Below, piece by piece: positions 20,969 through 31,339 of a stretch of DNA of 64,000 nt. Each line of letters starts with the position of its first letter. The stretch's first letter is position 1. The notes under the pieces were generated by a model that had not been told where the DNA came from, did not search any database, and saw only the letters and a list, made by a program, of their open reading frames with translations. The stretch lies in assembly GCA_902616075.1 (NCBI GenBank), contig CACMRK010000003.1, positions 71,153 through 135,152 on the forward strand, given 5' to 3'. Source of the DNA: an uncultured Alphaproteobacteria bacterium. Lineage in GTDB: Bacteria > Pseudomonadota > Alphaproteobacteria > HIMB59 > GCA-002718135. The translations under genes and the position numbers were made by a program.

Positions 20969-21507
20969 TGGAAGAGGATTTTTTTCTAAAAAACATGAAG
21001 GGTGTAAAACCTATTAAAAAAGATACCTCCATAGTTAAAGCGAAAACAACTAATATAAAAAATGTAAAATTAGATAAAAAAACTAATACTAAAAATACCA
21101 GCAAAAAAACAATAACTGAACACAAAGTTAGTAGATCAGAATTTAAACTATCATTTGGTGAGGTTAACAAGGAGCTTAAGCGAGGAAAAATTAATATAGA
21201 TAGAAGAATTGATCTTCATGGTTACGGTTTAGTCGAAGCACATGAAAAACTTATAAGTGAGGTGAAAAAAAATTATAACAAGAATAAAAGATGTTTGCTT
21301 ATAATTACAGGAAAGGGTGTTCATAAAAAAATTCAAAATGAGGAAGACACAAACCCTAAACTTTTCTATGGAAAGATTAAAAACTCAATAATAAACTGGA
21401 TAAACGAAGATGATCTTAAGAAATATGTCTTAACATATCAAGATGCGGGTTTTGAACATGGGGGCGATGGAGCTCTTTTTGTTTATTTAAGAAAAAAAAA
21501 GTTTTAA
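20968..21507 (+). CDS. Smr domain protein
   Basis: RRIDLHGYGLVEAHEKLISEV, LLIITGKGVHKK, DAGFEHGGDGALFVYLRKK. Confidence 0.92.
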   Translation: MEEDFFLKNMKGVKPIKKDTSIVKAKTTNIKNVKLDKKTNTKNTSKKTITEHKVSRSEFKLSFGEVNKELKRGKINIDRRIDLHGYGLVEAHEKLISEVKKNYNKNKRCLLIITGKGVHKKIQNEEDTNPKLFYGKIKNSIINWINEDDLKKYVLTYQDAGFEHGGDGALFVYLRKKKF

Positions 21508-22178
21508 ATTCTTTCTAACCTAAACACCCTTTTTTTGAAATGAATAAGAATTTCATATGGAAGAAAATCATCTTTAACTAAAAATTCAATTTTTTTTAAA
21601 TCATTTCTTTTATGGTCAGCCCAAATATTTACATAGTCTTCAATTTCTAAAATTATATTTCCATCCTCACTTTCGTTTTGTTTAAGAGTGTAAATTCTTC
21701 TCCCATCAATTGTTTTTACCTCATTTTCTCCATGTAAAATATTTATAAAAGAGGTGATTGGGTCAAAATATAAATATAAGTCTTCTAGGTCTACCCTAGC
21801 TATTTCTTCTTCTATAGGCTCTTGTTTTAATTCAATTAAATAATCATCAAAAGACATTTTAACTATTTTTGTTTTCTTCTTAGTTTTCCAAAACTGTTTA
21901 TAATTCTGAGTCTTAAATATGTTGTTTTCAATAACCCCAGATGAAAAATAGCTTCCTTCAAATTTATATAAAGGTGAAAAAATACCAGAATTTTTCAAAT
22001 TAATTTCTGTTTGATAAATATTATCATTAATATTTAATGACCAACTAAAATTACCAATTTTAATTCCTGTTGTGCTGACCTTATATTCTGCACTAAAATT
22101 ATTTGCATAGGATGTATTAATTACAAATATAATAAAAAATATTAGAAATTTATTCAAACACAACCTCGTAAACACCAA
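21504..22178 (-). CDS. DUF3108-like periplasmic protein
   Basis: Signal peptide; AEYKVSTTGIKIGNFSWSLNINDNIYQTEINLKNSGIFSPLYKFEGSYFSSGVI pattern; DLYLYFDPITSFI. Confidence 0.65.
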   Translation of the reverse strand: MVFTRLCLNKFLIFFIIFVINTSYANNFSAEYKVSTTGIKIGNFSWSLNINDNIYQTEINLKNSGIFSPLYKFEGSYFSSGVIENNIFKTQNYKQFWKTKKKTKIVKMSFDDYLIELKQEPIEEEIARVDLEDLYLYFDPITSFINILHGENEVKTIDGRRIYTLKQNESEDGNIILEIEDYVNIWADHKRNDLKKIEFLVKDDFLPYEILIHFKKRVFRLERI

Positions 22179-23556
22179 GTTTTCTTTTTGTAAATTTCTG
22201 ATCAGGTGAATATATTTTTAACAACTTATATTCTTTCTCTAAATAATTAATATCTGAGGGACTCCCAATTAAAGTAAAGTTTTCATTTATATTTTTATTA
22301 AGAGGAGATACTATTTTAAAGTGGTTTGTTATTTCACTACCTTCTTTATGTGGCATATAGAAATTAATATCCTTATCTCTTAATTCAAAATTAAGGCTTG
22401 AAAATAAAAGCCGATCTGAAACTACTATATTTTTTACGACACCACCTGAAGAACTACTATAAATTTTTAGAGCATAATCATTTATACCGCTTATTCGGTC
22501 AAAAATTTTAGACGGATAGCTCACTCCAATCATTACAAAAAGAATTAAGCAGACAATAAAATTAAACATGTAATTAGCTATCTTTAAAAAAGAATTATTA
22601 ATTCTAATATATAAAAGAGCAAATAAAGAAATTAAAGCTGGAGCAGCCCAATTTGCATTAGCTCTGACAATAATAGCTTCTACTAAAACAATTAAAATTA
22701 TAGGTATAGAAAATATTAGAAAAATTTTTTGAATATATTTCCATTTATTAAATCCAAATATCCCACCCAAAACCATAAACGGGCCTAACATTAAAACTTG
22801 AATTAACAAAAATTCTAAACCTCTAACGAGATCTATTTCAATATTTCCAAAATTTGCATTATCTGAAGTATGCTGAAGTGTTATCCAGTCATTATTAAAG
22901 TTCCAAATAATATTTGGTACGATAATTACAAATACACATAAAAAAGTAAGACAAAAACCAAATAAATTATCCAAAAAAATTTTTCTAAATCTTTTATCAA
23001 ATAAAATTAAAATAAATAAACAAATCACAAAATATATAGCTGCATATTTTGATAAAAAACCTAACCCCAGAAAAATACCTAATAATACAAAATTTTTTAA
23101 ACTATGTTCACCATTGATCTTAATTAATTCATTAAGTGAAAGTGTCCAAAACAATAATAAAAAAAGATCAGTACTAATTATAAAAGATGAAAAAGAAACA
23201 GCGGGAATAAATAAAAAAATTAAACAACCTGCAAATGAATCTTTTTTGTTTAGTCCAGCGTTAATTAAAAGATTATAAATACTCCAAGAAATCAATAAAT
23301 AAACAAACGATGGGAGAAGTTTTAATGAAACAAAACTACTGCCTAGTATTTCTGTATAAACTCTTATTATCCAGGACAAAAAAGGGGGTTTCGAAAAATA
23401 ACCAAAGTCAATATTTTTTGACCATAACCAATACTGTGCTTCATCACCAAACAAATTAAAAGTAGTAAAATTTAAAGCACCAATTTTTAATAAAATTAAA
23501 AAAATAAATGATGGCAATAGAATTTTATTTAACATAATATTTTTTATACAATTCAA
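22150..23556 (-). CDS. Membrane glycosyltransferase, GT39/ArnT-like
   Basis: FGDEAQYWLWSKNIDFGYFSKPPFLSWIIRVYTEILG periplasmic loop and many TM helices. Confidence 0.82.
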   Translation of the reverse strand: MNCIKNIMLNKILLPSFIFLILLKIGALNFTTFNLFGDEAQYWLWSKNIDFGYFSKPPFLSWIIRVYTEILGSSFVSLKLLPSFVYLLISWSIYNLLINAGLNKKDSFAGCLIFLFIPAVSFSSFIISTDLFLLLFWTLSLNELIKINGEHSLKNFVLLGIFLGLGFLSKYAAIYFVICLFILILFDKRFRKIFLDNLFGFCLTFLCVFVIIVPNIIWNFNNDWITLQHTSDNANFGNIEIDLVRGLEFLLIQVLMLGPFMVLGGIFGFNKWKYIQKIFLIFSIPIILIVLVEAIIVRANANWAAPALISLFALLYIRINNSFLKIANYMFNFIVCLILFVMIGVSYPSKIFDRISGINDYALKIYSSSSGGVVKNIVVSDRLLFSSLNFELRDKDINFYMPHKEGSEITNHFKIVSPLNKNINENFTLIGSPSDINYLEKEYKLLKIYSPDQKFTKRKLGVYEVVFE

Positions 23557-24859
23557 ATAAAATTATATTTAAAATTACAATAAAAAAGCCAGCAAAAAAA
23601 ATGTCACTTAAAAAATGACCCCCAGCCATTATTCTAATCAAGCCTAATACAAAACCAGCAACAAAGCTTGTATAAAGGAAAATTATATTTTTTGTGATTA
23701 AATATAGAATTATAATTGAAAAGCCAACAGAGGCATCACCTGAAACAAAGGAGCAATTTGTTTCGCAAGTATTTCTTATTTCAAACCATGGGGAAAAAGT
23801 TTCTTTTCCACCCAACTCAACTACATCGTTTGGCCTTGCCCTGCCCCAAAAATTTTTTAGTATAAGATTAACAAAAATTAAAACACTGATAATTTGCGAA
23901 ATCCACAATAAAACTATTTCCTTAGTAGAAAATTTATAATTAAAAAAAATTTTATCAATTTTAAAGAATCTCCCAACTATTGGTAAAATTAAAATATAAA
24001 TAAGGATTAGTGGTAATAAAATATCTCGAAACAATATTGAAGTTAAATCAAAACTTTGTAATTCAAATTGTGATTCCCCCTTATAAAACAAAGACGATAC
24101 ATATAAATCTAACGATGGGCCGGCAGTCACAAACACACAACTAAAAAATAAAATTAGAATGTAATAAAAAATCTGAGAATTTTCTTCAGGAATCAAATTT
24201 GAAAATTTGTATTTATTATATTTATTTTCTATTAATTTATTTAAAACCTTAAATAATATTAAAGCTAAAATTGCTCCAGCAAGAATGTCTGTAAAAAAAT
24301 GTGCACCTACAACAACTCGGCTAAAAGCAACAACAGAAGCTAAAAAATAAAAAAAATATCTTAGTTTTGGAAAAACAGAAACCAAAATAAAGCAAACTAT
24401 AAATATCGTAGAAGAGTGTCCAGAGGGGAAAGAATGAAAATTTGATTCTAAGGTAAAATATTTAAAATTAAAAACGTCCTCGAAATCAGTATGATTTGGT
24501 CTGGGTCTCCCCACTACATGTTTTATAATTTGAGTAATTATCCCAACTGTCAAAATATAAACAAAAGAAGAAATAAAAAAATTAGAAAGGTTTTTTGAGG
24601 AATTAGTTTTTATAATTTGAAGTTTGTTATTTATATAAAAAATAACAAAACCTATTATTGTAGTAGAAAAATACCAAGACGAACTTCCAAGTTTTGTTAT
24701 TTCTGAAAAAAATTCTTTTAGAAAAACTCCGTTTACCCACTCACTTAAGTTTATAAAATAACTATAAAAAAAAAGATCTAACTTAAAAGAAGAAAAAATA
24801 ATTAATATAATAAATGCTAAAATAAGTAATTCAAATTTAATGCTTTTAAAAATACTCAT
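23525..24859 (-). CDS. Double-domain PAP2 lipid phosphatase
   Basis: Two complete PAP2 triads: KHVVGRPRP/FPSGHSS/SRVVVGAHFFTD and KNFWGRARP/FVSGDAS/RIMAGGHFLSD. Confidence 0.88.
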   Translation of the reverse strand: MSIFKSIKFELLILAFIILIIFSSFKLDLFFYSYFINLSEWVNGVFLKEFFSEITKLGSSSWYFSTTIIGFVIFYINNKLQIIKTNSSKNLSNFFISSFVYILTVGIITQIIKHVVGRPRPNHTDFEDVFNFKYFTLESNFHSFPSGHSSTIFIVCFILVSVFPKLRYFFYFLASVVAFSRVVVGAHFFTDILAGAILALILFKVLNKLIENKYNKYKFSNLIPEENSQIFYYILILFFSCVFVTAGPSLDLYVSSLFYKGESQFELQSFDLTSILFRDILLPLILIYILILPIVGRFFKIDKIFFNYKFSTKEIVLLWISQIISVLIFVNLILKNFWGRARPNDVVELGGKETFSPWFEIRNTCETNCSFVSGDASVGFSIIILYLITKNIIFLYTSFVAGFVLGLIRIMAGGHFLSDIFFAGFFIVILNIILFELYKKYYVK

Positions 24860-24888
24860 TTTATAACTATTAAAAAATTAAATGAGCT

Positions 24889-26202
24889 TTACAATATAAA
24901 CTTTGATAAGTCCTGACTTTTAATAAGTTCTCCTAAGCTATTTTCAACGTATTCCTTATTAATTATTATTTCTGTAGGGCCTATATCAGAGGCTGTATAA
25001 CTAACCTCTTCAAGTAGTTTTTCCATTACAGTATGGAGCCTTCTGGCGCCTATATTTTCTACGTTCTGATTTATCTCTGTAGATAGAGAGGCGATGGCAT
25101 CAATTCCATCTTCTTCAAATTGCAAATCAACCTTCTCTGTTCCAAGAAGTCCTTGATACTGCTTAATCAAACTATTTTGTGTTTCAGTTAGAATAAGTTT
25201 AAAATCTTTTTTACTAAGACTATCGAGTTCAACTCTAATTGGCAATCTTCCTTGAAGTTCAGGCAGCATATCTGATGGTTTTGATAAATGAAATGCGCCT
25301 GATGCAATAAACAAAATATAGTCTGTCTTTACAACACCGTATTTTGTAGTAACTGCAGTTCCTTCAATAAGTGGTAACAAATCTCTTTGAACACCTTCTC
25401 TTGAAACATCCGCACCACTTCTATCAGCCCTAGAGGTAATTTTATCTATTTCATCTATAAAAACTATACCGTTTTGTTCAACATCATCTAATGCTCTTGA
25501 GTTAATTTTATCTTTGTCTAGTAGTTTGTCAGTTTCTTCACTTAATAAATAAGCATGAGAGTCTTTAACACTCATTTTTTTCATTTTCTTTTGATTGCCA
25601 AAACCTTTTCCAAACACATCCCCTAAATTAATCATACCCATTTGAGACCCAGGCATGCCTGGTATATCCATAGTTGGTAAACTTAAATTTGCATTAGCTG
25701 AAACTGGAATTTCAACTTCATTATCATTTAATTCGCCTGATCTTAGTTTTTTTCTAAAGTTATCTCGAGTAGCTGGTGTTGAGCTTTTAGAAACCAAAAC
25801 ATCTAAAATTCTTTCTTCTGCATTTTTTTCTGCTTTTGCCTTTACTTCTTGGCCCATTTGTATTTTTGTTTTTGTAATACTTATTTCAACAAGATCTCTT
25901 ATTATTTGCTCAACATCTCTTCCAACATATCCAACCTCTGTAAATTTAGTTGCTTCAACTTTAACAAAAGGTGCGTTTGCTAACTTAGCAAGTCTTCGTG
26001 ATATTTCTGTTTTTCCACAACCTGTTGGACCAACCATTAAAATATTTTTTGGTACTATTTCTTCTTTTAAAGAGTCATCAAGTTGTTTTCTTCTCCACCT
26101 ATTTCTTAAAGCAACAGCAACAGCTTTTTTTGCTTTGTTTTGACCAATAATAAACTTATCTAATTCAGAAACAATTTCTCTTGGACTAAAGCTAGATTCC
26201 AT
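24889..26202 (-). CDS. hslU: HslUV protease ATPase subunit HslU
   Basis: [61 protein letters not shown]. Confidence 0.98.
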   Translation of the reverse strand: MESSFSPREIVSELDKFIIGQNKAKKAVAVALRNRWRRKQLDDSLKEEIVPKNILMVGPTGCGKTEISRRLAKLANAPFVKVEATKFTEVGYVGRDVEQIIRDLVEISITKTKIQMGQEVKAKAEKNAEERILDVLVSKSSTPATRDNFRKKLRSGELNDNEVEIPVSANANLSLPTMDIPGMPGSQMGMINLGDVFGKGFGNQKKMKKMSVKDSHAYLLSEETDKLLDKDKINSRALDDVEQNGIVFIDEIDKITSRADRSGADVSREGVQRDLLPLIEGTAVTTKYGVVKTDYILFIASGAFHLSKPSDMLPELQGRLPIRVELDSLSKKDFKLILTETQNSLIKQYQGLLGTEKVDLQFEEDGIDAIASLSTEINQNVENIGARRLHTVMEKLLEEVSYTASDIGPTEIIINKEYVENSLGELIKSQDLSKFIL

Positions 26203-26204
26203 AT

Positions 26205-26753
26205 TTAAAGCTCGATTGTTTCAGAAATGATATTATGGTTTGTATAAATACAAATATCTGCAGCAATATTGAGTGATTCTAAAGCAATTTCTTTAGCATT
26301 CATTTTTGTATTTTTAATCAATGCTTTAGCGGCGCTATTTGCGTATGGGCCTCCAGAACCTATTGCAAGTATTCCATCATCAGATTCAATTACATCACCA
26401 GTGCCTGATAACAACAAACTTACATCTTTATCAGCTACGATCATCATTGCTTCTAATCTTCTTAGATATCTATCTGTTCTCCAATCTTTAGCTAATTCTA
26501 CACACGCCCTTTTAAGTTGGTTTTTATATTGATCTAATTTTCCCTCTAATCTCTCGAATAAAGCGAATGCATCTGCAGTAGATCCTGCAAAACCCGATAT
26601 AACACTTTCATCGGCACCAAGCCTTCTAATTTTTTTTACATTTGATTTCATCACGGTATTACCAAGACTAGCTTGACCATCACCCGCTATAACAACGAGA
26701 TTATCTTTTCTAATTCCTACAATAGTTGTTGATTTGATAATGTTTTTTTCCAT
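26205..26753 (-). CDS. hslV: HslUV protease peptidase subunit HslV
   Basis: [45 protein letters not shown]. Confidence 0.98.
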   Translation of the reverse strand: MEKNIIKSTTIVGIRKDNLVVIAGDGQASLGNTVMKSNVKKIRRLGADESVISGFAGSTADAFALFERLEGKLDQYKNQLKRACVELAKDWRTDRYLRRLEAMMIVADKDVSLLLSGTGDVIESDDGILAIGSGGPYANSAAKALIKNTKMNAKEIALESLNIAADICIYTNHNIISETIEL

Positions 26754-26834
26754 TAATTCATAAGATGGCTATTTAATTATTTTTATCAAGTAATTTACCT
26801 AGAATAAATCATATTTCACTGATATTAGGCAAAA

Positions 26835-27422
26835 ATGCGAAAAGGGAAAGTTGAGAGAAATACTAAAGAAACCAAGATAAGATGTGAAATTAACTTAGAT
26901 GGAACTGGTCAATCTAAAATTTCAACACAAATTGGTTTTTTTGATCATATGCTGGAATTATTATCTCATCACAGCTTGATAGATATAGATTTAAAATGTG
27001 AAGGGGATACCAATGTTGATCTTCATCATTCGGTTGAAGATACAGCTTACGCAATTGCTTTGGCTGTAAACAAAGCACTGGATGATAAGAAAGGAATAAA
27101 TAGATACGGCTTTTCATATGTTCCAATGGATGAATGTTTATCAAGATGTGTTATTGATTTAAGTGGAAGGCCTGAGCTTGTGTGGAATGTTAATCTTGGT
27201 CTAAAAAAAATTGGTGAAATGGATACAGAATTATTCCATGAATTTTTTAAAGCATTTTCAAATGAATCAAAATGTAATTTACATATTGAAAACCTGTATG
27301 GAAAAAACAATCACCATATAATTGAATCGTGCTTTAAAGCTTTTGCCAAAAGTTTAAGATTGGCTGTCGAGATAGATAATAGAAGAAAAGACAACATACC
27401 ATCATCAAAAGGCACTCTTTAA
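26835..27422 (+). CDS. hisB: Imidazoleglycerol-phosphate dehydratase
   Basis: [56 protein letters not shown]. Confidence 0.97.
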   Translation: MRKGKVERNTKETKIRCEINLDGTGQSKISTQIGFFDHMLELLSHHSLIDIDLKCEGDTNVDLHHSVEDTAYAIALAVNKALDDKKGINRYGFSYVPMDECLSRCVIDLSGRPELVWNVNLGLKKIGEMDTELFHEFFKAFSNESKCNLHIENLYGKNNHHIIESCFKAFAKSLRLAVEIDNRRKDNIPSSKGTL

Positions 27423-27428
27423 TTTTTA

Positions 27429-28058
27429 ATGAAAAAGATCACTATTGTTGATTATGGCTCAGGCAATGTTTTGTCTGCACAAAAATCTTTTATTAAAATT
27501 GCAAAAGATAATAATATTGAGGCTGACGTTTTAATTTCAAAAAAACTGAATGATGTAAAAGATTCAACCCATGTTGTATTGCCTGGTCAAGGAGCCTTTT
27601 CTACATGCATGAATGGTTTAAAAAAAACCGATGGATTGATTGATGAGCTTTCTGAGTTTGCATTAATAAAAAAGAAACCATTTTTGGGGATATGTGTTGG
27701 TATGCAAATGCTAGCTAAGATGAGTGAAGAAAATGGAGACCATGAAGGCCTAGGCTGGATAGATGGTCAAATTAAATTGTTACCAGGAGATAATTTAAAA
27801 CTTCCTCATATGGGGTGGAACTTGGCAATACCAACAAATTCTAAATACAATAACTTAATCTCAAATAAAAATGACTATTACTTCGTTCACTCATATTATT
27901 TCGATTGTGCCAATAAAGACAATATTTTGGCAGAAACTAAGTACGGAACAAGTTTTGCTTCAATAGTTGGAAAAGAAAATATATATGGCGTGCAGTTTCA
28001 TCCTGAAAAAAGTTCCTCCCAAGGATTAAACTTACTAAAAGAATTTATTGGAGTATGA
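27429..28058 (+). CDS. hisH: Imidazole glycerol phosphate synthase subunit HisH
   Basis: VDYGSGNVLSAQKSF, VLPGQGAFSTCM, GICVGMQML, GVQFHPEKSS. Confidence 0.97.
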   Translation: MKKITIVDYGSGNVLSAQKSFIKIAKDNNIEADVLISKKLNDVKDSTHVVLPGQGAFSTCMNGLKKTDGLIDELSEFALIKKKPFLGICVGMQMLAKMSEENGDHEGLGWIDGQIKLLPGDNLKLPHMGWNLAIPTNSKYNNLISNKNDYYFVHSYYFDCANKDNILAETKYGTSFASIVGKENIYGVQFHPEKSSSQGLNLLKEFIGV

Positions 28059-28597
28059 ACATGTCTACACAACTAAAGGAAAAAATTAATATTTCAGTTG
28101 ATAATATTGAAACACTTACAGATGTAGATTTGGCAGATCTTTGTAATATCACCGAACAAGCAATTAAAGCCGGAGGAGGCTTTGGTTGGTTAAGAGTTCC
28201 CACAAGAGATATTTTAATAGATTATTGGACTAAAAGATCTAATGATAAATATATCAAACTTATTGTTGGCAGACTTAATGGTGTTATAGCCGGAACCCTT
28301 CAACTTGCCTATGAGGCTCCAAACATTGAATCTAGAAAAAACATTGCGCGTATCAGAAGACAATTTGTTGCTCCTTGGGCAAGAGGTTATGGTTTAGCTA
28401 AAACAATGATTGATAGCACTGAACAAATTGCAAAAGAAGACAATATTAAATCTTTACAGTTGGCTGTAAGAGAAACACAAGATGCAGCAATAAAACTTTT
28501 TACAGGTAAAAATTATACCAAGTGGGGCGAGAACCCATATTATGCTTATATCAACGGAAGCTTTATTAAAGGTTATTATTACTATAAAAATCTATAG
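28055..28597 (+). CDS. GNAT family N-acetyltransferase
   Basis: RRQFVAPWARGYGLAKTMIDSTEQIAKEDNIKSLQLAVRETQDAAIKLFTGKNYTKWGENPYYAYING. Confidence 0.85.
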   Translation: MNMSTQLKEKINISVDNIETLTDVDLADLCNITEQAIKAGGGFGWLRVPTRDILIDYWTKRSNDKYIKLIVGRLNGVIAGTLQLAYEAPNIESRKNIARIRRQFVAPWARGYGLAKTMIDSTEQIAKEDNIKSLQLAVRETQDAAIKLFTGKNYTKWGENPYYAYINGSFIKGYYYYKNL

Positions 28598-29337
28598 TGC
28601 AAATTATTCCAGCCATTGATTTAAAAGATAATAAATGCGTCAGATTATCTAAGGGTAAAGATAGCTCTACTGTTGTTTATAATGAAGACCCAGAAAAACA
28701 AGCTATATACTTTGAACAAATCGGTTGCAAAAAATTGCACTTAATCGACCTAGATGCTGCATTTGGTAGATCAAATATTAACTTTGAAACAATAAAGAAA
28801 ATTAGAAGATCAATTTCAATACCAATACAATTAGGTGGCGGAATTAGAAATATAGATTTAGCAAAAAAGTATTTTGAGGCAGGAATAAATAATTTAATTA
28901 TTGGCTCAATGTCTGTTGAAAAGCCAAATGAAGTTATAATTTTATCAAATCAATATGCTGGTAAAGTATATATATCACTAGATATTCTTGAAGATAATGT
29001 CATGATTAAAGGATGGGATGAAAATTCAGGAAAAAAAATACAAGATATTCTTGAGATTTATTCTAGATCAAAAATTAAGGGCTATGTAATCACAGATATT
29101 CAAAATGATGGAATGTTAAAAGGTTTAAATTTAGATTTTGTTAATAATTTTCTTAAAAAAATAAACCTAATTAAAAAATTTAATAAAAAAATTATTATTG
29201 CGGGCGGATTAACAGATTACTCTGATCTAACAAATTTAAAAAAACTTAATCTTAAAAACATTGAAGGAATAATCTCGGGAAAATCTTTTTATGAAGGAAA
29301 GATAGATCTAGTAGAAGCACAAAAAATTCTAAACTAA
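28597..29337 (+). CDS. hisA: ProFAR isomerase HisA (GTG start)
   Basis: [60 protein letters not shown]. Confidence 0.97.
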   Translation: MQIIPAIDLKDNKCVRLSKGKDSSTVVYNEDPEKQAIYFEQIGCKKLHLIDLDAAFGRSNINFETIKKIRRSISIPIQLGGGIRNIDLAKKYFEAGINNLIIGSMSVEKPNEVIILSNQYAGKVYISLDILEDNVMIKGWDENSGKKIQDILEIYSRSKIKGYVITDIQNDGMLKGLNLDFVNNFLKKINLIKKFNKKIIIAGGLTDYSDLTNLKKLNLKNIEGIISGKSFYEGKIDLVEAQKILN

Positions 29338-29338
29338 A

Positions 29339-30094
29339 ATGGTAAAAACAAGAATTATCCCATGCCTAGATGTGAAAGATGGCAGAGTAGTAAAAGGAAT
29401 AAATTTTTTAAATTTAATTGATGCAGGAGACCCTGTTGAACAAGCAAAACATTATTCTGATAATGGAGCTGATGAAATTTGTTTCCTAGATATTAGCGCA
29501 TCATTAGAAAATAGAGATACCATGGTAAATGTGGTAAGAAAGACTGCAAATGAGGTATTTATTCCTCTTACAGTTGGAGGTGGAATATCATCAATTGAAA
29601 ATATACAAGCCTTACTTAAAGCTGGTGCTGACAAAGTATCTATAAATTCTGCAGCAATTAAAAACCCATATATTATTAAAGAAGCTTCCGAATATTTTGG
29701 AAACCAATGCATCGTCGTGGCTGTTGATGCAAAAAAACATAATAATGATTGGTTTGTTTATTCTCATGGTGGGACTAAGAAAACTGATTTACTTGCTTTA
29801 AGTTGGATAGAAGAAGCTCAAAAACTCGGAGCTGGCGAAATTCTTTTAACATCAATGGACAAGGATGGTACAAAATCAGGCTTTGACAATGAACTTCTGA
29901 GTAAAGTATCAGAATTTTTAAAGATACCAGTTATAGCTAGTGGTGGGGTTGGAACTCTAGATCATTTTTATGATGGTGTAGTTAAAGGTAAGGCTAATGC
30001 ATTATTAGCGGCCTCAGTCTTTCATTTTAATGAAATTAGCATTAAAGAAGTAAAGAAATATTTAAAAGATAAAAATATTAGCATTAGAGATTAA
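29339..30094 (+). CDS. hisF: Imidazole glycerol phosphate synthase subunit HisF
   Basis: [60 protein letters not shown]. Confidence 0.98.
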   Translation: MVKTRIIPCLDVKDGRVVKGINFLNLIDAGDPVEQAKHYSDNGADEICFLDISASLENRDTMVNVVRKTANEVFIPLTVGGGISSIENIQALLKAGADKVSINSAAIKNPYIIKEASEYFGNQCIVVAVDAKKHNNDWFVYSHGGTKKTDLLALSWIEEAQKLGAGEILLTSMDKDGTKSGFDNELLSKVSEFLKIPVIASGGVGTLDHFYDGVVKGKANALLAASVFHFNEISIKEVKKYLKDKNISIRD

Positions 30095-30099
30095 ATTTT

Positions 30100-30372
30100 A
30101 TGAAAATTGAAGACCTAAATGAAATTATAAATAATAGAGTGCAAACAAGAAAAAAAAATTCGTATACAAATAAGCTATTAAAGTTAGGTCCAAAAACAAT
30201 AGCTCAAAAATTTGGAGAAGAGTCCTCTGAGTTAATTATAGATTTTTTAAAAGGATCAAAAAAAAGAACAATAGAAGAAGCAGTTGATGTAATTTATCAT
30301 CTTCTCATTTTATTAAAATCAAAAAAAATTACCATTAATGAAATTCATAAAGAGCTTGATAAAAGAAAGTAA
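30100..30372 (+). CDS. hisE: Phosphoribosyl-ATP pyrophosphatase
   Basis: KKNSYTNKLLKLGPKTIAQKFGEESSELIIDFLKGSKKRTIEEAVDVIYHLLILL. Confidence 0.93.
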   Translation: MKIEDLNEIINNRVQTRKKNSYTNKLLKLGPKTIAQKFGEESSELIIDFLKGSKKRTIEEAVDVIYHLLILLKSKKITINEIHKELDKRK

Positions 30373-30378
30373 AACAAA

Positions 30379-30729
30379 ATGTATGATGAAAACAACATAT
30401 TTGCAAAAATATTAAGGAAAGAAATACCTTGTGATAAAGTTCATGAAGATGAGTTTAGCTTATTTTTTAATGATATTAATCCCCAAGCTAAAATACATAT
30501 TTTAGGTATACCAAAATTTCCTTGTAAAACGTTTTCTGATTTTTTAAAAAATGCCGATAATGAAAATATCACATCTTTTTTTAAAAGTGTTCAACTCGTA
30601 ATAGATAATATTAATATTGAAAATACTGGTTATAGGTTGATAACAAATTCAGGAAAGGATGGTGGACAAGAAGTGCCACATTTTCATATTCATATTTTAG
30701 CGGGAGAAAAAATTGGAAGTTTAAGATAA
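30379..30729 (+). CDS. HIT family hydrolase (HinT-like)
   Basis: IFAKILRKEIPCDKVHEDEF, NPQAKIHILGIPK, GQEVPHFHIHILAG (HxHxH). Confidence 0.95.
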   Translation: MYDENNIFAKILRKEIPCDKVHEDEFSLFFNDINPQAKIHILGIPKFPCKTFSDFLKNADNENITSFFKSVQLVIDNINIENTGYRLITNSGKDGGQEVPHFHIHILAGEKIGSLR

Positions 30730-30730
30730 A

Positions 30731-31339
30731 TTATAGTTTTTCTCTGATAATAACATAGTTAACAATTTCATTAACACCTTTTATATTTTTAAGCGCAAGC
30801 AACATTTCATCTAAGAGATCTGGACGCGCTGAGATACCAGCAACATAAATCTTTCCCTGAATAGTTTCAAAATTAAATGTGATTGCTTTAATCCCTACGG
30901 TCTTGGCGGCTAAAGCTCTTGCTTGTGTATTAATCCATAAATCGCTAGCATAATCTTTTAGTGTTGCTCTATTTCCAATTTCTATTTCATTTATAATTTC
31001 TTTAACCCCTTCAACTTCCCAAACTAATCTTACTGCATCAATTCTAATTTCCTGATTATCAACAAGACCAGTTAATAAAATTCTACCTTCTAAAACACTT
31101 GTATTTATATTCACAAAAAGATCGTTTTCAGCATTTAAGAATTTAGCCGCAATATTAACCTTAATAGTTGCATCATCTATTACTGTACCAAGAGACCTTT
31201 CTCCCTCAGCAACTACCATTGCGCTACCTCCGCCTGTAGCAAGCACGCTCGCAGGTGAGCATCCATAATTAAGAGTTGTAAGGATTAAAAATATTGGAAT
31301 AAATAAAATTTTAATTATTTTCTTAATTTTAACAACCAT
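30731..31339 (-). CDS. BON-domain lipoprotein (DolP/YraP/OsmY-like)
   Basis: Lipobox LNYGCSP; two BON-like repeats (LFVNINTSVLEGRILLTGLVDNQE... ; FETIQGKIYVAGISARPDLLDEML). Confidence 0.9.
   Translation of the reverse strand: MVVKIKKIIKILFIPIFLILTTLNYGCSPASVLATGGGSAMVVAEGERSLGTVIDDATIKVNIAAKFLNAENDLFVNINTSVLEGRILLTGLVDNQEIRIDAVRLVWEVEGVKEIINEIEIGNRATLKDYASDLWINTQARALAAKTVGIKAITFNFETIQGKIYVAGISARPDLLDEMLLALKNIKGVNEIVNYVIIREKL

Noticed and set aside
25655-26143. 162-aa plus-strand ORF
   Set aside because: Antisense shadow of hslU, a highly conserved gene; no domain signal.
28597-29337. Possible missing start for hisA
   Set aside because: GTG at 28597 gives the canonical [11 protein letters not shown]-terminus; GTG starts also occur for leuS, dnaJ and folK here.
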